A DNA stretch of 11,402 bases from CAZCQP01 sp964500895 (lineage in GTDB: Bacteria; Bacillota; Clostridia; Lachnospirales; JAISER01): positions 1 through 11,402 of the forward strand of contig CAZCQP010000068.1 in assembly GCA_964500895.1 (NCBI GenBank), in the 5' to 3' direction. The notes beneath the pieces were generated by a model. It was not told the DNA's origin. It ran no database searches and worked only from the letters and a program-made list of their open reading frames with translations. Position numbers and translations under genes: made by a program. Shown piece by piece: positions 1 to 7,321 of this stretch; the first letter of the stretch is position 1; the number at the start of each line of letters is the position of its first letter.

Positions 1-54
1 CCTACCGGCCCTACTGGTGACACTGGCCCTACAGGCCCTACCGGGGACACTGGT
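1..54 (+). repeat. 27-bp tandem repeat encoding collagen-like Gly-X-Y triplets
   Basis: Two adjacent 27-bp units (1-27 and 28-54) encode PTGPTGDTG each and match at 23 of 27 positions; all four differences are silent third-position changes. The array presumably continues left of the window. Such arrays vary in copy number between strains and are hard to assemble from short reads. Confidence 0.8.
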
Positions 55-480
55 CCAGCCGCAGGCTTAGCCGCATTCGGTGGTGCATTTAACACTGCAT
101 CCCCTGCACTGGCACTGGCTCCGCTGTCTACAACAACAATACCTTTTAACAATGCATTAACTTCCACCAATGTAACGCCTGGCGCAGCGTCCGTAACGGT
201 CAACTCAACAGGCACCTACGAACTTTACTATGCCATTTATGGGTCCTCCACAGTTGGGGTATCCATTTCCAGTGAAGTGCAAGTGAACGGTATAACCATT
301 CCCGATACGGTTGTAACCAGAGCACTTTCGATTGGTACAGACACGGTGTTTACACTGGCTTCCATCATACCGTTGGTTGCAGGTGATGTACTCACGCTGG
401 CTGTAACGGCACTCTTAGCCACCACCTTAACACTGTCGGCCAATGTTGGCGCTTTGCTGTCTGCGAAACAGTTAACCTAA
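1..480 (+). CDS. Collagen-like surface protein, C-terminal part (5' truncated), BclA-like C-terminal domain
   Basis: This is the last 159 residues of a protein whose start lies left of the window. Residues 1-18 are Gly-X-Y triplets of the PTG/DTG type, the end of a collagen-like stalk. After a short AAG linker comes a domain of about 135 residues that begins LAAFGGAFNT and is rich in Thr, Ala, Val and Ser with alternating beta-strand-like segments (for example around TYELYYAIYG and VQVNGITIPD). It resembles the trimerising C1q/TNF-like C-terminal head of BclA-type collagen-like proteins of spore-formers. Such proteins form hair-like filaments on exosporium or cell surfaces, and their Thr-rich stalks are commonly O-glycosylated. 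Two glycosyltransferase genes follow on the same strand, which fits a glycosylated surface filament. A perfect hairpin terminator lies 48 bp past the stop. The family call is firm. Placement on the spore rather than the vegetative cell is inference. Confidence 0.85.
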   Translation, partial: PTGPTGDTGPTGPTGDTGPAAGLAAFGGAFNTASPALALAPLSTTTIPFNNALTSTNVTPGAASVTVNSTGTYELYYAIYGSSTVGVSISSEVQVNGITIPDTVVTRALSIGTDTVFTLASIIPLVAGDVLTLAVTALLATTLTLSANVGALLSAKQLT

Positions 481-527
481 TTTTTCCACAGGCAGGCCAA
501 CCACCGGCACATACCAAAGATAACCAT

Positions 528-572
528 ACCGCTGACCCTTGCAACATAAGAAACAATGGTCAGCGGTTTTTT
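528..572 (+). terminator. Rho-independent terminator of the collagen-like gene
   Basis: A 9-bp perfect stem, CCGCTGACC (529-537) with GGTCAGCGG (558-566), extended by one A-T pair, is followed by six Ts (567-572). It lies 48 bp after the collagen-like stop codon and 33 bp before the first glycosyltransferase start. The downstream genes are therefore either read through at reduced level or have a promoter that I could not identify between the hairpin and 605. Confidence 0.85.
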
Positions 573-605
573 CAAAGCATTCCCACTAATAATGAAGGTG
601 ATTAT

Positions 606-1715
606 TTGAATAAATACAAAGTTTGTGTTTATGCCATAGCCAAAAATGAAGAGCAATTTGTAGACCGCTGGATGGATGCCGTTCAGGAAGCAGACATGGT
701 GGTGGTATTAGATACGGGCTCGGAAGACAACACAGTGGAAAAATTAAAAGCCAGGGGTGCTATGGTCTTTTCCGAAGTCATCAAACCATGGCGGTTTGAC
801 GTTGCCCGGAACAAAGCCATGGACCATATTCCAGAAGACGTAGACATTTGCGTTTCCAATGATCTGGATGAAATTTTTGAGCCCGGTTGGCGGCACCATT
901 TGGAAAGCGCCTGGGACGCCGCCTGCACCAGAGCCCGGTATTTATTTACCTGGAGCTTTAACCCAGACGGCACCCCCAACAAACAATTTACCATGGAAAA
1001 AATTCATCGCCGCAAAGATTTTAGATGGGTACACCCGGTACATGAAGTGCTTGCATACAACGGCACCGATGAAGAAAAATCTGTATGGGTTACCGGCCTT
1101 GTGTTAAACCACTATCCAGACCAGTCCAAGCCCAGAAGCCAGTATTTGCCTTTGCTGGAGCTTTCCGCAGAGGAAAATCCTTTAGACGACCGCACCATCT
1201 TTTGGCTGGGCCGGGAGTATTTTTATTACAGAAAATACGACCAGTGCATTGAAACATTAAAGAAGCACCTTTCCCTTCCCACCGCTTTATGGAATGAGGA
1301 ACGTTGCGCCTCCATGCGGTTTATTGCCAGCTGCTATGAAGCCAAGAAGGATATGCAACAAGCCCGGTTATGGCTATATAAAGCCATTGCCGAATGTGGC
1401 CACGTACGGGAGCCCTATTTAAAAATGGCCCGGCTTGGATACGCCGAAGGCGACTGGCCCCTTGTGTATGCCATGTGTAAAAAAGGCCTTGAAATTACAG
1501 AGAAAACAGGCAGTTACCTGACCGAACCGGAATGCTGGGGTAGCACTTTTTACGATTTTGCGGCCATTGCAGCTTTTCGCCTGGGCCTTTTCGCAGAGGC
1601 CTATCAACATGCCCAAACTGCCTGCCAACTTTCCCAAAACGACCTACGCCTGCGTAAAAATTTAGAGCTTATCGAACAAAGGTTAAAGGAGGAGGGATTG
1701 TATGAAACGTCATAA
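606..1715 (+). CDS. Family 2 glycosyltransferase with helical-repeat C-terminus (copy 1)
   Basis: The protein has 369 residues. The N-terminal half is a GT-A fold glycosyltransferase of the GT2/SunS-like type. It starts KVCVYAIAKNE, has DTGSEDNT at 36-43 for nucleotide-sugar binding, and a metal-binding DLDE (DxD-type) at 86-89. PWRFDVARN (61-69) and HPVHE (143-147) are further conserved blocks. From about residue 180 the chain is all-helical with TPR-like spacing (LGREYFYYRKYDQCIETLKK, then similar helices), which in related enzymes helps bind the acceptor protein. The start is TTG at 606, chosen because GAAGGTG ends 5 bp upstream and the next gene's product aligns from its first residues. 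It would transfer a sugar from a nucleotide donor to a protein or glycan in the cytoplasm. Donor and acceptor cannot be read from sequence; the neighbouring collagen-like protein is the obvious candidate acceptor. The 3' end overlaps the next gene by 14 bp. Confidence 0.85.
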   Translation: MNKYKVCVYAIAKNEEQFVDRWMDAVQEADMVVVLDTGSEDNTVEKLKARGAMVFSEVIKPWRFDVARNKAMDHIPEDVDICVSNDLDEIFEPGWRHHLESAWDAACTRARYLFTWSFNPDGTPNKQFTMEKIHRRKDFRWVHPVHEVLAYNGTDEEKSVWVTGLVLNHYPDQSKPRSQYLPLLELSAEENPLDDRTIFWLGREYFYYRKYDQCIETLKKHLSLPTALWNEERCASMRFIASCYEAKKDMQQARLWLYKAIAECGHVREPYLKMARLGYAEGDWPLVYAMCKKGLEITEKTGSYLTEPECWGSTFYDFAAIAAFRLGLFAEAYQHAQTACQLSQNDLRLRKNLELIEQRLKEEGLYETS

Positions 1716-2829
1716 AGTGTGTGTGTACGCCATCTGTAAAAACGAAGCCGCATTTGTAGACAAATGGATGGATTCCATGGAAGAAGCAGATGAAATCATT
1801 GTGACCGACACCGGCTCTGAAGACGACACGGTGGAAAAATTACAAAACCGTGGTGCCACCGTATATGTAGACATTGTGAAGCCATGGCGGTTTGATGTGG
1901 CCCGGAACATTTCCCTAGACCATGTGCCGGAAGATGCAGACATTTGTGTCTGTACCGATTTAGACGAAATTTTCACTCCGGGCTGGCGTGAGCATTTGGA
2001 AAAAGCCTGGTCTGAAAACGAAGCCAAAGTGCCTGCAACTGTATCCCGCACAGGCCGTTACCTCTACAACTGGAGCCTCAAACCAGACGGCACCCCAGAC
2101 GTGCAGTTTCATTATTTTAAGGTGCACCAGCGCCAAGATTTTCGGTGGGCCTACCCCATTCATGAATGTATAAAATATCAAGGATCCCTTCCCTTAGAAA
2201 CCATTTTTATTGAAGGCATGGTGCTTAACCATTACCCTGACCCTTCAAAATCCAGAGGCTCTTATTTAGAGCTCTTAGAAATGGCTGTTAAAGAAAACCC
2301 TATGGACGACCGGATGACCTACTATTTAGGCAGAGAATACATGTATGCCGGGCAATGGGAAAATTGTATCAACACCTTAAAAAGACATATCACCATGCCC
2401 ACGTCTACCTGGAACGAAGAAAAGTGTGCCTCTATGCGGTGGATTGCTAGGTCTTATAAAGCTATGGGGAAAATGGCGGAAGCCTACAGCTGGTTTTACA
2501 GAGCCATTGCGGAAGCCCCCCACCTGCGAGACCCTTATGTGGAATTTGCCAAAACCGCATACGAACGCCGGGACTGGCCAACTGCATTTTTTATCGCCGA
2601 AGAAGCACTTAAAATCAAAAACAAGTCCACCACTTACGTAAACATGGGCTATTCCTGGGACTATACCCCCAATGACTTGGCCGCCATCGCCTGCTACCAT
2701 CTCAAAATGTATACCAGAGCGCTGGACCATGCAACCCAAGCCTTAACATATAGCCCAAACGACCCACGGCTTTTGAATAATATAATTTTTATTGAAGATG
2801 CATTAAAGAAAACAGATGCTGTATCATAG
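1702..2829 (+). CDS. Family 2 glycosyltransferase with helical-repeat C-terminus (copy 2, tandem paralogue)
   Basis: The protein has 375 residues and is a clear tandem duplicate of the preceding gene: by direct reading, 68 of the first 100 residues are identical without gaps. The same motifs sit at the same positions (DTGSEDDT 36-43, DLDE 86-89, PWRFDVARN 61-69). It carries an extra segment of about 8 residues near 103-115 and has YPIHE where copy 1 has HPVHE. The C-terminal half is again TPR-like helices. It starts with ATG inside the end of copy 1, with a strong AAAGGAGGAGGG site 1685-1696 just upstream, so translation is probably coupled. The divergence in the central segment suggests that the two copies differ in donor or acceptor, for example adding successive sugars. 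That specialisation is inference. Confidence 0.85.
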   Translation: MKRHKVCVYAICKNEAAFVDKWMDSMEEADEIIVTDTGSEDDTVEKLQNRGATVYVDIVKPWRFDVARNISLDHVPEDADICVCTDLDEIFTPGWREHLEKAWSENEAKVPATVSRTGRYLYNWSLKPDGTPDVQFHYFKVHQRQDFRWAYPIHECIKYQGSLPLETIFIEGMVLNHYPDPSKSRGSYLELLEMAVKENPMDDRMTYYLGREYMYAGQWENCINTLKRHITMPTSTWNEEKCASMRWIARSYKAMGKMAEAYSWFYRAIAEAPHLRDPYVEFAKTAYERRDWPTAFFIAEEALKIKNKSTTYVNMGYSWDYTPNDLAAIACYHLKMYTRALDHATQALTYSPNDPRLLNNIIFIEDALKKTDAVS

Positions 2830-2834
2830 CAAAA

Positions 2835-2877
2835 AAGCCAAACCCCTGTAAACATTAAATTTACAGGGGTTTGGCTT
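2835..2877 (-). terminator. Strong 18-bp hairpin terminator behind tRNA-Gln (may also close the + strand operon)
   Basis: The 18-nt arms 2835-2852 and 2860-2877 are perfectly complementary, with a 7-nt loop (CATTAAA). Read on the - strand the hairpin is followed by six Ts (complement of 2831-2836), a textbook terminator 3 nt past the 3' end of the tRNA. Read on the + strand only GGCTTAAC follows, so its action on the glycosyltransferase transcript, whose stop codon is 5 bp before it, would be weaker. It may still protect that mRNA 3' end. Confidence 0.88.
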
Positions 2878-2879
2878 AA

Positions 2880-2951
2880 CTAGGCAGGAAGGATTCGAAC
2901 CTTCGGGTGCAGGAATCAGAATCCTGTGCCTTACCGCTTGGCGACTGCCCA
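2880..2951 (-). tRNA. tRNA-Gln (anticodon CUG)
   Basis: A 72-nt cloverleaf can be read on the - strand. The acceptor stem TGGGCAG pairs with CTGCCTA (one G-T), and the discriminator base is G. The D arm contains GCCAAGCGGTAAGGC, and the anticodon stem CAGGA/TCCTG encloses the loop TTCTGAT. The anticodon CTG is the complement of 2917-2919 and reads the Gln codon CAG. The T arm GAAGG-TTCGAAT-CCTTC is standard. U1-A72 and the G73 discriminator are typical of bacterial tRNA-Gln. The 3' CCA is not encoded (TT follows G73), so it must be added by tRNA nucleotidyltransferase. It stands alone with its own promoter and terminator. Confidence 0.95.
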
Positions 2952-2979
2952 ATATCGTCCGCTATCTGCGAACCATATT

Positions 2980-3008
2980 ATTGTAATCAAAAATTAGTTG
3001 CTTGTCAA
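2980..3008 (-). promoter_or_regulatory. Housekeeping (sigma-A type) promoter of tRNA-Gln
   Basis: On the - strand, TTGACA (3003-3008, perfect -35) is followed by a 17-bp spacer and TACAAT (2980-2985, 5 of 6 for -10). Transcription should begin near 2973, giving a 5' leader of about 22 nt before the tRNA. Confidence 0.85.
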
Positions 3009-3012
3009 GATG

Positions 3013-3035
3013 CGCTTTGTATTTTTTTCAAAGCG
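3013..3035 (-). terminator. Hairpin just after the LCP gene, weak terminator candidate
   Basis: A 7-bp perfect stem, CGCTTTG (3013-3019) with CAAAGCG (3029-3035), encloses a 9-nt A-rich loop (as read on the - strand). It begins 6 bp past the LCP stop codon. No T-tract follows on the - strand, and the -35 box of tRNA-Gln starts 4 bp beyond it, so it is either an inefficient terminator or a 3'-end stabiliser. Confidence 0.35.
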
Positions 3036-3041
3036 TAAGCA

Positions 3042-4439
3042 TTAAGTTTCGTCTGTCCCAATGATGATAACCACGTCATAACCGGCGGGCAAATTGGCAT
3101 CTTCCTCCACCATACCGGCTGGGTAAAAATGCAGAAAAGGTTGCCCTGTGGCCTTGTTTTTCACCACAATGCGGGTATAGTTTTTGCGCTGGCCTGTATA
3201 CGTATCAATGTTAAGTACAGAAAGGCCTTCTTCTTCCAGCAACGCTTTATGCTTGGCTGCCATGCCTTCCACAATGCCCCCATTTAAAATCTGTATCCGC
3301 AAGGATTTCAGCTTGGCAATGTCAACAGCCGTAGTCGCATTCTCATCGTCGCTTGGTGATTCATCTTCTTGCTTGTCTGTGCTATAAAAGATTTCCTGCA
3401 CCAGTTCCTGGGTTTGCTCAACATCGTGGAAAAAATAAGATGCCTCGTTCACATAGCCAGCTTCTCCGGGCAAGGTGTGGGTGTTTAAGTTCTCGCTGTT
3501 TAAATCTTTCACATAGCGTAAGTATTTAGGCACGTCGGACACGCCAAAATCTGTTTTTACATACGTGAGGATGTTGCTAATGAGTGCAGGTGCATTGTTG
3601 ATGATGGTATCTTTATTAAGGGTTTGTTTAAACAGTTCCTTTAGGAAAGTTTGCTGCATTTCAATGCGCTGTATATCCCCCCGTGCATATGTAGCCCGAA
3701 AACGCACAACCCCTTCGGCTTTTTTGCCATTCAGGTGCTGTGGGCCTTCAGGAATATTGATGACCAGGTTTTGCGTAGGGTCGTTATAATAAAAGCCACC
3801 CTTTGGAATAACCATATCCACGCCGCCTACCGCATCCACCACGCTTCTAAAAGCGTCCAGGTCTACAGAAGCATAATAGTCTATTTTAATACCCAGCAGT
3901 TCTTCAACTTCCCGTTTCAAATAGGAAACATCTTTTCCGGCATTGTTGTATACCGCATTCAGCTTTAAAACCCCGCTGGACGGCGGCCGATGACCTGCTT
4001 TTTGAAGGTCGCTAATCATTTCTTTTGAAAGCACCGTATACGTGTCACGGGGCAGCGAAATTAAGTCTATGTTCTTTGTTTCTCGGTCAAAGCACCCCAC
4101 CAGCATGGTGTCTGTTAAAGACGCTTCGTCATCAAGGCCGAACACTAAAAAATTGGTTTTTCGGGGCGGCAAAAGCAACCCGGCTTCGTCATCTTTGTTT
4201 TTATCGTTGTCTTGGCTGTCTTTAACAGGCGTTATGGGCTTCACTTGGGCTGCGTGTTCAAAATACGGCTTGGCCGCAGCATTCACAGACCGGATGTAAC
4301 CAAACGCAGCCACAGAGCCTACCACTAAAAAGCAGCCCACAATACAGACCACCATGAATAAAAACTTTCTGAATATCATTTTATTCCTAAACAAAGGTTT
4401 TCTTGCCTTTGGTTTTTTGCCCCTGCCCTTTTTTTGCAT
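3042..4439 (-). CDS. LytR-CpsA-Psr (LCP) family wall-polymer ligase with LytR_C domain
   Basis: Members of this family transfer undecaprenyl-linked anionic polymers such as teichoic acid or capsule onto peptidoglycan at the outer membrane face. Numbering below is from the upstream ATG at 4472; subtract 11 for the preferred start. A Lys/Arg-rich cytoplasmic tail is followed by one membrane helix (about 38-60) and a polar linker. The LCP domain spans about 105-280, with TDTMLVG (120-126), SLPRDT (139-144), LNAVY (171-175), DAVGGVD (213-219) and RGDIQRIEMQQ (264-274), which carry the acidic and Arg residues that bind metal and pyrophosphate. A LytR_C domain occupies about 390-475 (RIQILNGG). The preferred start is ATG 4439 because GGAGTG (4449-4454) precedes it. 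The longer start at 4472 has no binding site and lies only about 12 nt from the predicted transcription start. No terminator with a T-tract follows, so some readthrough into tRNA-Gln is possible. Confidence 0.9.
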   Translation of the reverse strand: MQKKGRGKKPKARKPLFRNKMIFRKFLFMVVCIVGCFLVVGSVAAFGYIRSVNAAAKPYFEHAAQVKPITPVKDSQDNDKNKDDEAGLLLPPRKTNFLVFGLDDEASLTDTMLVGCFDRETKNIDLISLPRDTYTVLSKEMISDLQKAGHRPPSSGVLKLNAVYNNAGKDVSYLKREVEELLGIKIDYYASVDLDAFRSVVDAVGGVDMVIPKGGFYYNDPTQNLVINIPEGPQHLNGKKAEGVVRFRATYARGDIQRIEMQQTFLKELFKQTLNKDTIINNAPALISNILTYVKTDFGVSDVPKYLRYVKDLNSENLNTHTLPGEAGYVNEASYFFHDVEQTQELVQEIFYSTDKQEDESPSDDENATTAVDIAKLKSLRIQILNGGIVEGMAAKHKALLEEEGLSVLNIDTYTGQRKNYTRIVVKNKATGQPFLHFYPAGMVEEDANLPAGYDVVIIIGTDET

Positions 4440-4490
4440 GATGTGTGTCACTCCAACAGTTGTTTTAATCATTAAAATTTCATTTCTATA

Positions 4491-4519
4491 ATTATATCAA
4501 ATATTTAATTTTTTGACAA
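4491..4519 (-). promoter_or_regulatory. Housekeeping (sigma-A type) promoter of the LCP gene
   Basis: On the - strand, TTGTCA (4514-4519, 5 of 6) is followed by a 17-bp spacer and a perfect TATAAT (4491-4496). The predicted transcription start is near 4484. The resulting leader is about 45 nt to ATG 4439, which accommodates GGAGTG, but only about 12 nt to ATG 4472. This supports the shorter LCP protein. Confidence 0.8.
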
Positions 4520-4540
4520 GATATAACAAAAGTATTAAAT

Positions 4541-4574
4541 AGAAAACAGGCGTACCTGGTAAAGCGTACGCCTG
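4541..4574 (-). terminator. Rho-independent terminator of the class A PBP gene
   Basis: The 9-bp perfect arms CAGGCGTAC (4547-4555) and GTACGCCTG (4566-4574) have a 10-nt loop. On the - strand they are followed by TTTTCTATTT. It begins 28 bp after the PBP stop codon and separates the PBP unit from the LCP promoter. Confidence 0.85.
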
Positions 4575-4602
4575 CCTTTCATACACAATTGCAATACACT
4601 GC

Positions 4603-7290
4603 CTAATACGTAAAGCTATCCATGCTTTGGGGTTCATCCATGGTTGGCAAATCCGGCAAAGCTGGCGACACATTCTCCCCGGCAGGTGGCTGTTCCGGCG
4701 CCGGCTGCGGGTTGGGAACATATTCCGGCACAGGTGTAGGCGTTGGTATGGTAGGCGGCACAGTCACGCTGGGCAGTTGGTTTGGCGTGGGCTGCGGTGT
4801 TGTGGTTGGGTTGGTTAAAGTGCCGTCAACCGTTGGTGGGTCTGTAAAAATGGGTAACCCATCTAAATTGTCAAGATCTGGGGCCGGTAAAATGTAAGTT
4901 TCACCAGTGGTTGGGTCTTCATACAAAACTTCCCCAGGGCCAGGCACAGGCGCTTCAGACACATGTAGTGACCCATCGCAATAGGTGTTGGGTTGTGTAC
5001 CAGCCACAAAATAATCGGAACGTACCGTACCAGCTGCTTTACAAGTGGCCCCTGGCAATTGCCCAGACACACCGCAAATGGTGGCAGTCACCACCCCATC
5101 CGGCCGTTCAAATTCAATCACTGGCAAATCGGCATGTATTTTTTCCATTACATCACGCCACAGCATCATGTGGTAGCCTTTGTCCTCCCACATCGCTTTG
5201 GGCATATCGTAACCCAGCCAAATGCTACCCACGTAATAGGGGGTATAGCCAACAAACGTTAAGTCCACGGTATCGGTGGTGGTACCCGTTTTGCCGGACA
5301 GCGGCATACGAATATTTCTAAACCGTGCTTGCCCGCCGGTACCTCTGGTGATAACGTCTTTCATCATGTCTGTTAAAATGTATGCGGTTTGCTTTTTCAG
5401 CACTTGTTTAGGCTCTGGTATGTTTTCCAACAACACATTGTTGTCATGGTCTAACACACGGGTATACAGCACGGGCTTAATGTATTCTCCTAAGTTGGCA
5501 ATGGTGCCGTACGCAGAAGCCACTTCCAGCTGGGTAACCCCGTGGGTTAAACCGCCCAAACAGGTAGCGGGTGCTTTGTCTGAATAAATTTTACCGTTAA
5601 TTTCTTCCCGTTCTGCCAGTGTGGTGAAGCCAAAATTCAACAAGTATTTAAAACACTCGTCAATGCCGGTGTTCACCATGTTTTTCACCGTAATGACGTT
5701 CATGGAGTTTGTAATGCCATCCCGAACGGTGCTCCACCCACGGTAACCCCCGTACCAGTTTTTGGGGGAATACCCTTGATACGTATAAGGTGCATCATCC
5801 AAGAGGGTGGCAGCGGTGGACACCCCTAAATCCAAGCTGGGTGCATAGGATGCCAGCACCTTAAACACAGAGCCAGGCTGTCTTTCCGAGTCTGTGGCAC
5901 GGTTAAGGGCCAGGTTGGCCATCTTTTCACCCCGGCCGCCGGTAAGGGCTTTCACCTGCCCTGTGCGGTAATCTGTAATAACCATGGCCGCTTGGGGCTG
6001 GGGAATTTGAATAACTTTTTCGGAATTAGGCACAATGCTATCGCTTGCGCCTAAAAGCTCGTTGCGAAAGCCTTCCACCAGGCCATCCACACCGTCTTTG
6101 TTTTTAACGGTGCCCTGCTTATAAAAATGCTCCACTTTATCCGTAATGCCGTTGTGAATGGAAACCGTGTACTGCACATCAATAGCAAAATCACCTTTAG
6201 GAAAGAAGCTGTCCTGGCTAAAGGAGTCATCCATAATGGCCTGCATGGCAGGGTCTTGGGTGGAATAAATGGATAATCCCGCATTATACAACCAGTTAAA
6301 CGCCTCTGCCCGGCCAATGCTGTATTTTTCCTGCAAATCGTTGGCCACAGCAATCATCAAAGCATCGTTAAAATAGCTGTGCACCGAGTTGTTTTCCTCA
6401 ATGACTTTGGCTTGCGTACTCACCCGGGCGTATACATCGTCGTCCATGGCTTGGTCATGCTCTTCCTGTGTAATCATTTCCAATTCAAGCATTTTGTCTA
6501 AAATGAGTATTTGCCGTGACCGGTTTTTTTCCGGGTTGGCAATGGGTGCATTATGGGCCGGGTTTTGGGTGATGGCCGCAATGACCGCACATTCAGACAA
6601 AGACAAATCGCTTACCGGTTTGCTAAAATAATATTCGGAAGCCGTCTGCACACCGTTTAAGCTGTAGTGCATGTTGATGGAGTTCATGTAAAGCTCTAAA
6701 ATATGGTCTTTGGCCGCTGGTTTCGAGCCGCCAAACTGCGCAGTTAGCTTCTTTTCATACTCCACCGCTAAATATTGCTCTTGCAGCTTTGTGATGATGT
6801 CGTTGCGGCCAATTTTACGCACGTTGTTTTTAATCAGCTGCTGGGTAATGGTGGAGGCACCTTCTGTTCGGTTCGTGGTCAGGTTTTTGTAAAGGGCACG
6901 CACCATGCCTTTTAAGTCAATGCCGTTATGGTTGTAAAAGCGCTCGTCCTCAATAGCCACGAAAGCATCTTTTAAATTTTGAGGAATTTTGTCAAAGGTG
7001 ACATACTCCCGGTTTTCCTCCCCTTTCAGCCGGTCCGATTCCGTGCCGTCTTCATAATAGATAATGGAAGGATATATGCTGGGTTTTATAGAGATAATGT
7101 CCAAGTTTGGGGCATTTTGAATGATGCCCATGTAAGCCCCCACAGCAGCCCCCCCCACTGCGAAGCAAGAGATAAGGACAACCGCCAATATAACCCGAAA
7201 AATGATGACACCGGCTTTATTCCGCACCTTCTTTTTCCTGGAGCGGTAACCTTTGCGCTTTCTATTGTTATTGTTTTCAGAGTATTCCAT
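4603..7290 (-). CDS. Class A penicillin-binding protein (PBP1A family), bifunctional transglycosylase/transpeptidase
   Basis: The 895-residue enzyme polymerises lipid II into glycan strands and cross-links the peptides outside the membrane. A basic cytoplasmic N-terminus (KRKGYRSRKKK) is followed by one membrane anchor (about 27-55). The GT51 transglycosylase domain spans about 85-265, with the catalytic Glu in EDERFYNH (E114), GASTITQQLIKNN (144-156) and the ELYMNSINMHY block near 199. The transpeptidase domain spans about 430-720, with the nucleophile in SVFK (S474, K477), SMN at 529-531 and KTGT at 667-670; all three catalytic motifs are intact. After about 725 there is a Cys-containing segment (about 739-771) and a Pro/Thr-rich tail (about 785-895), which looks disordered and wall-embedded. 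ATG 7290 is preceded by AAGGAGG (7301-7307) at 10 bp. It has its own promoter and terminator, so it is monocistronic. The family is certain; the specific paralogue name (ponA, pbpF and so on) is not determined. Confidence 0.96.
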   Translation of the reverse strand: MEYSENNNNRKRKGYRSRKKKVRNKAGVIIFRVILAVVLISCFAVGGAAVGAYMGIIQNAPNLDIISIKPSIYPSIIYYEDGTESDRLKGEENREYVTFDKIPQNLKDAFVAIEDERFYNHNGIDLKGMVRALYKNLTTNRTEGASTITQQLIKNNVRKIGRNDIITKLQEQYLAVEYEKKLTAQFGGSKPAAKDHILELYMNSINMHYSLNGVQTASEYYFSKPVSDLSLSECAVIAAITQNPAHNAPIANPEKNRSRQILILDKMLELEMITQEEHDQAMDDDVYARVSTQAKVIEENNSVHSYFNDALMIAVANDLQEKYSIGRAEAFNWLYNAGLSIYSTQDPAMQAIMDDSFSQDSFFPKGDFAIDVQYTVSIHNGITDKVEHFYKQGTVKNKDGVDGLVEGFRNELLGASDSIVPNSEKVIQIPQPQAAMVITDYRTGQVKALTGGRGEKMANLALNRATDSERQPGSVFKVLASYAPSLDLGVSTAATLLDDAPYTYQGYSPKNWYGGYRGWSTVRDGITNSMNVITVKNMVNTGIDECFKYLLNFGFTTLAEREEINGKIYSDKAPATCLGGLTHGVTQLEVASAYGTIANLGEYIKPVLYTRVLDHDNNVLLENIPEPKQVLKKQTAYILTDMMKDVITRGTGGQARFRNIRMPLSGKTGTTTDTVDLTFVGYTPYYVGSIWLGYDMPKAMWEDKGYHMMLWRDVMEKIHADLPVIEFERPDGVVTATICGVSGQLPGATCKAAGTVRSDYFVAGTQPNTYCDGSLHVSEAPVPGPGEVLYEDPTTGETYILPAPDLDNLDGLPIFTDPPTVDGTLTNPTTTPQPTPNQLPSVTVPPTIPTPTPVPEYVPNPQPAPEQPPAGENVSPALPDLPTMDEPQSMDSFTY

Positions 7291-7307
7291 GCAACATAAA
7301 CCTCCTT

Positions 7308-7319
7308 AAGGGTACCCTT
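7308..7319. promoter_or_regulatory. 12-bp perfect palindrome at the PBP transcription start
   Basis: AAGGGTACCCTT reads the same on both strands. It lies between the PBP -10 box and the ribosome binding site and covers the predicted +1. The position would suit a repressor operator, but a 12-bp palindrome can occur by chance and no regulator is encoded nearby. Confidence 0.25.
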
Positions 7320-7321
7320 GC

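Noticed and set aside
1..60. Short repeats at the left edge considered as a CRISPR or other array
   Set aside because: The 27-bp units are in frame and encode Gly-X-Y triplets with only silent differences, so they are collagen-like coding repeats.
2880..2951. tRNA gene as an attachment site for an integrated element
   Set aside because: No integrase and no direct repeat of the tRNA 3' end are visible in the window; both flanks carry ordinary genes.
4622..7299. Several 60-136 codon frames on the + strand opposite the PBP gene
   Set aside because: They lie antisense to an 895-codon gene with intact catalytic motifs, lack ribosome binding sites and have no recognisable domains.
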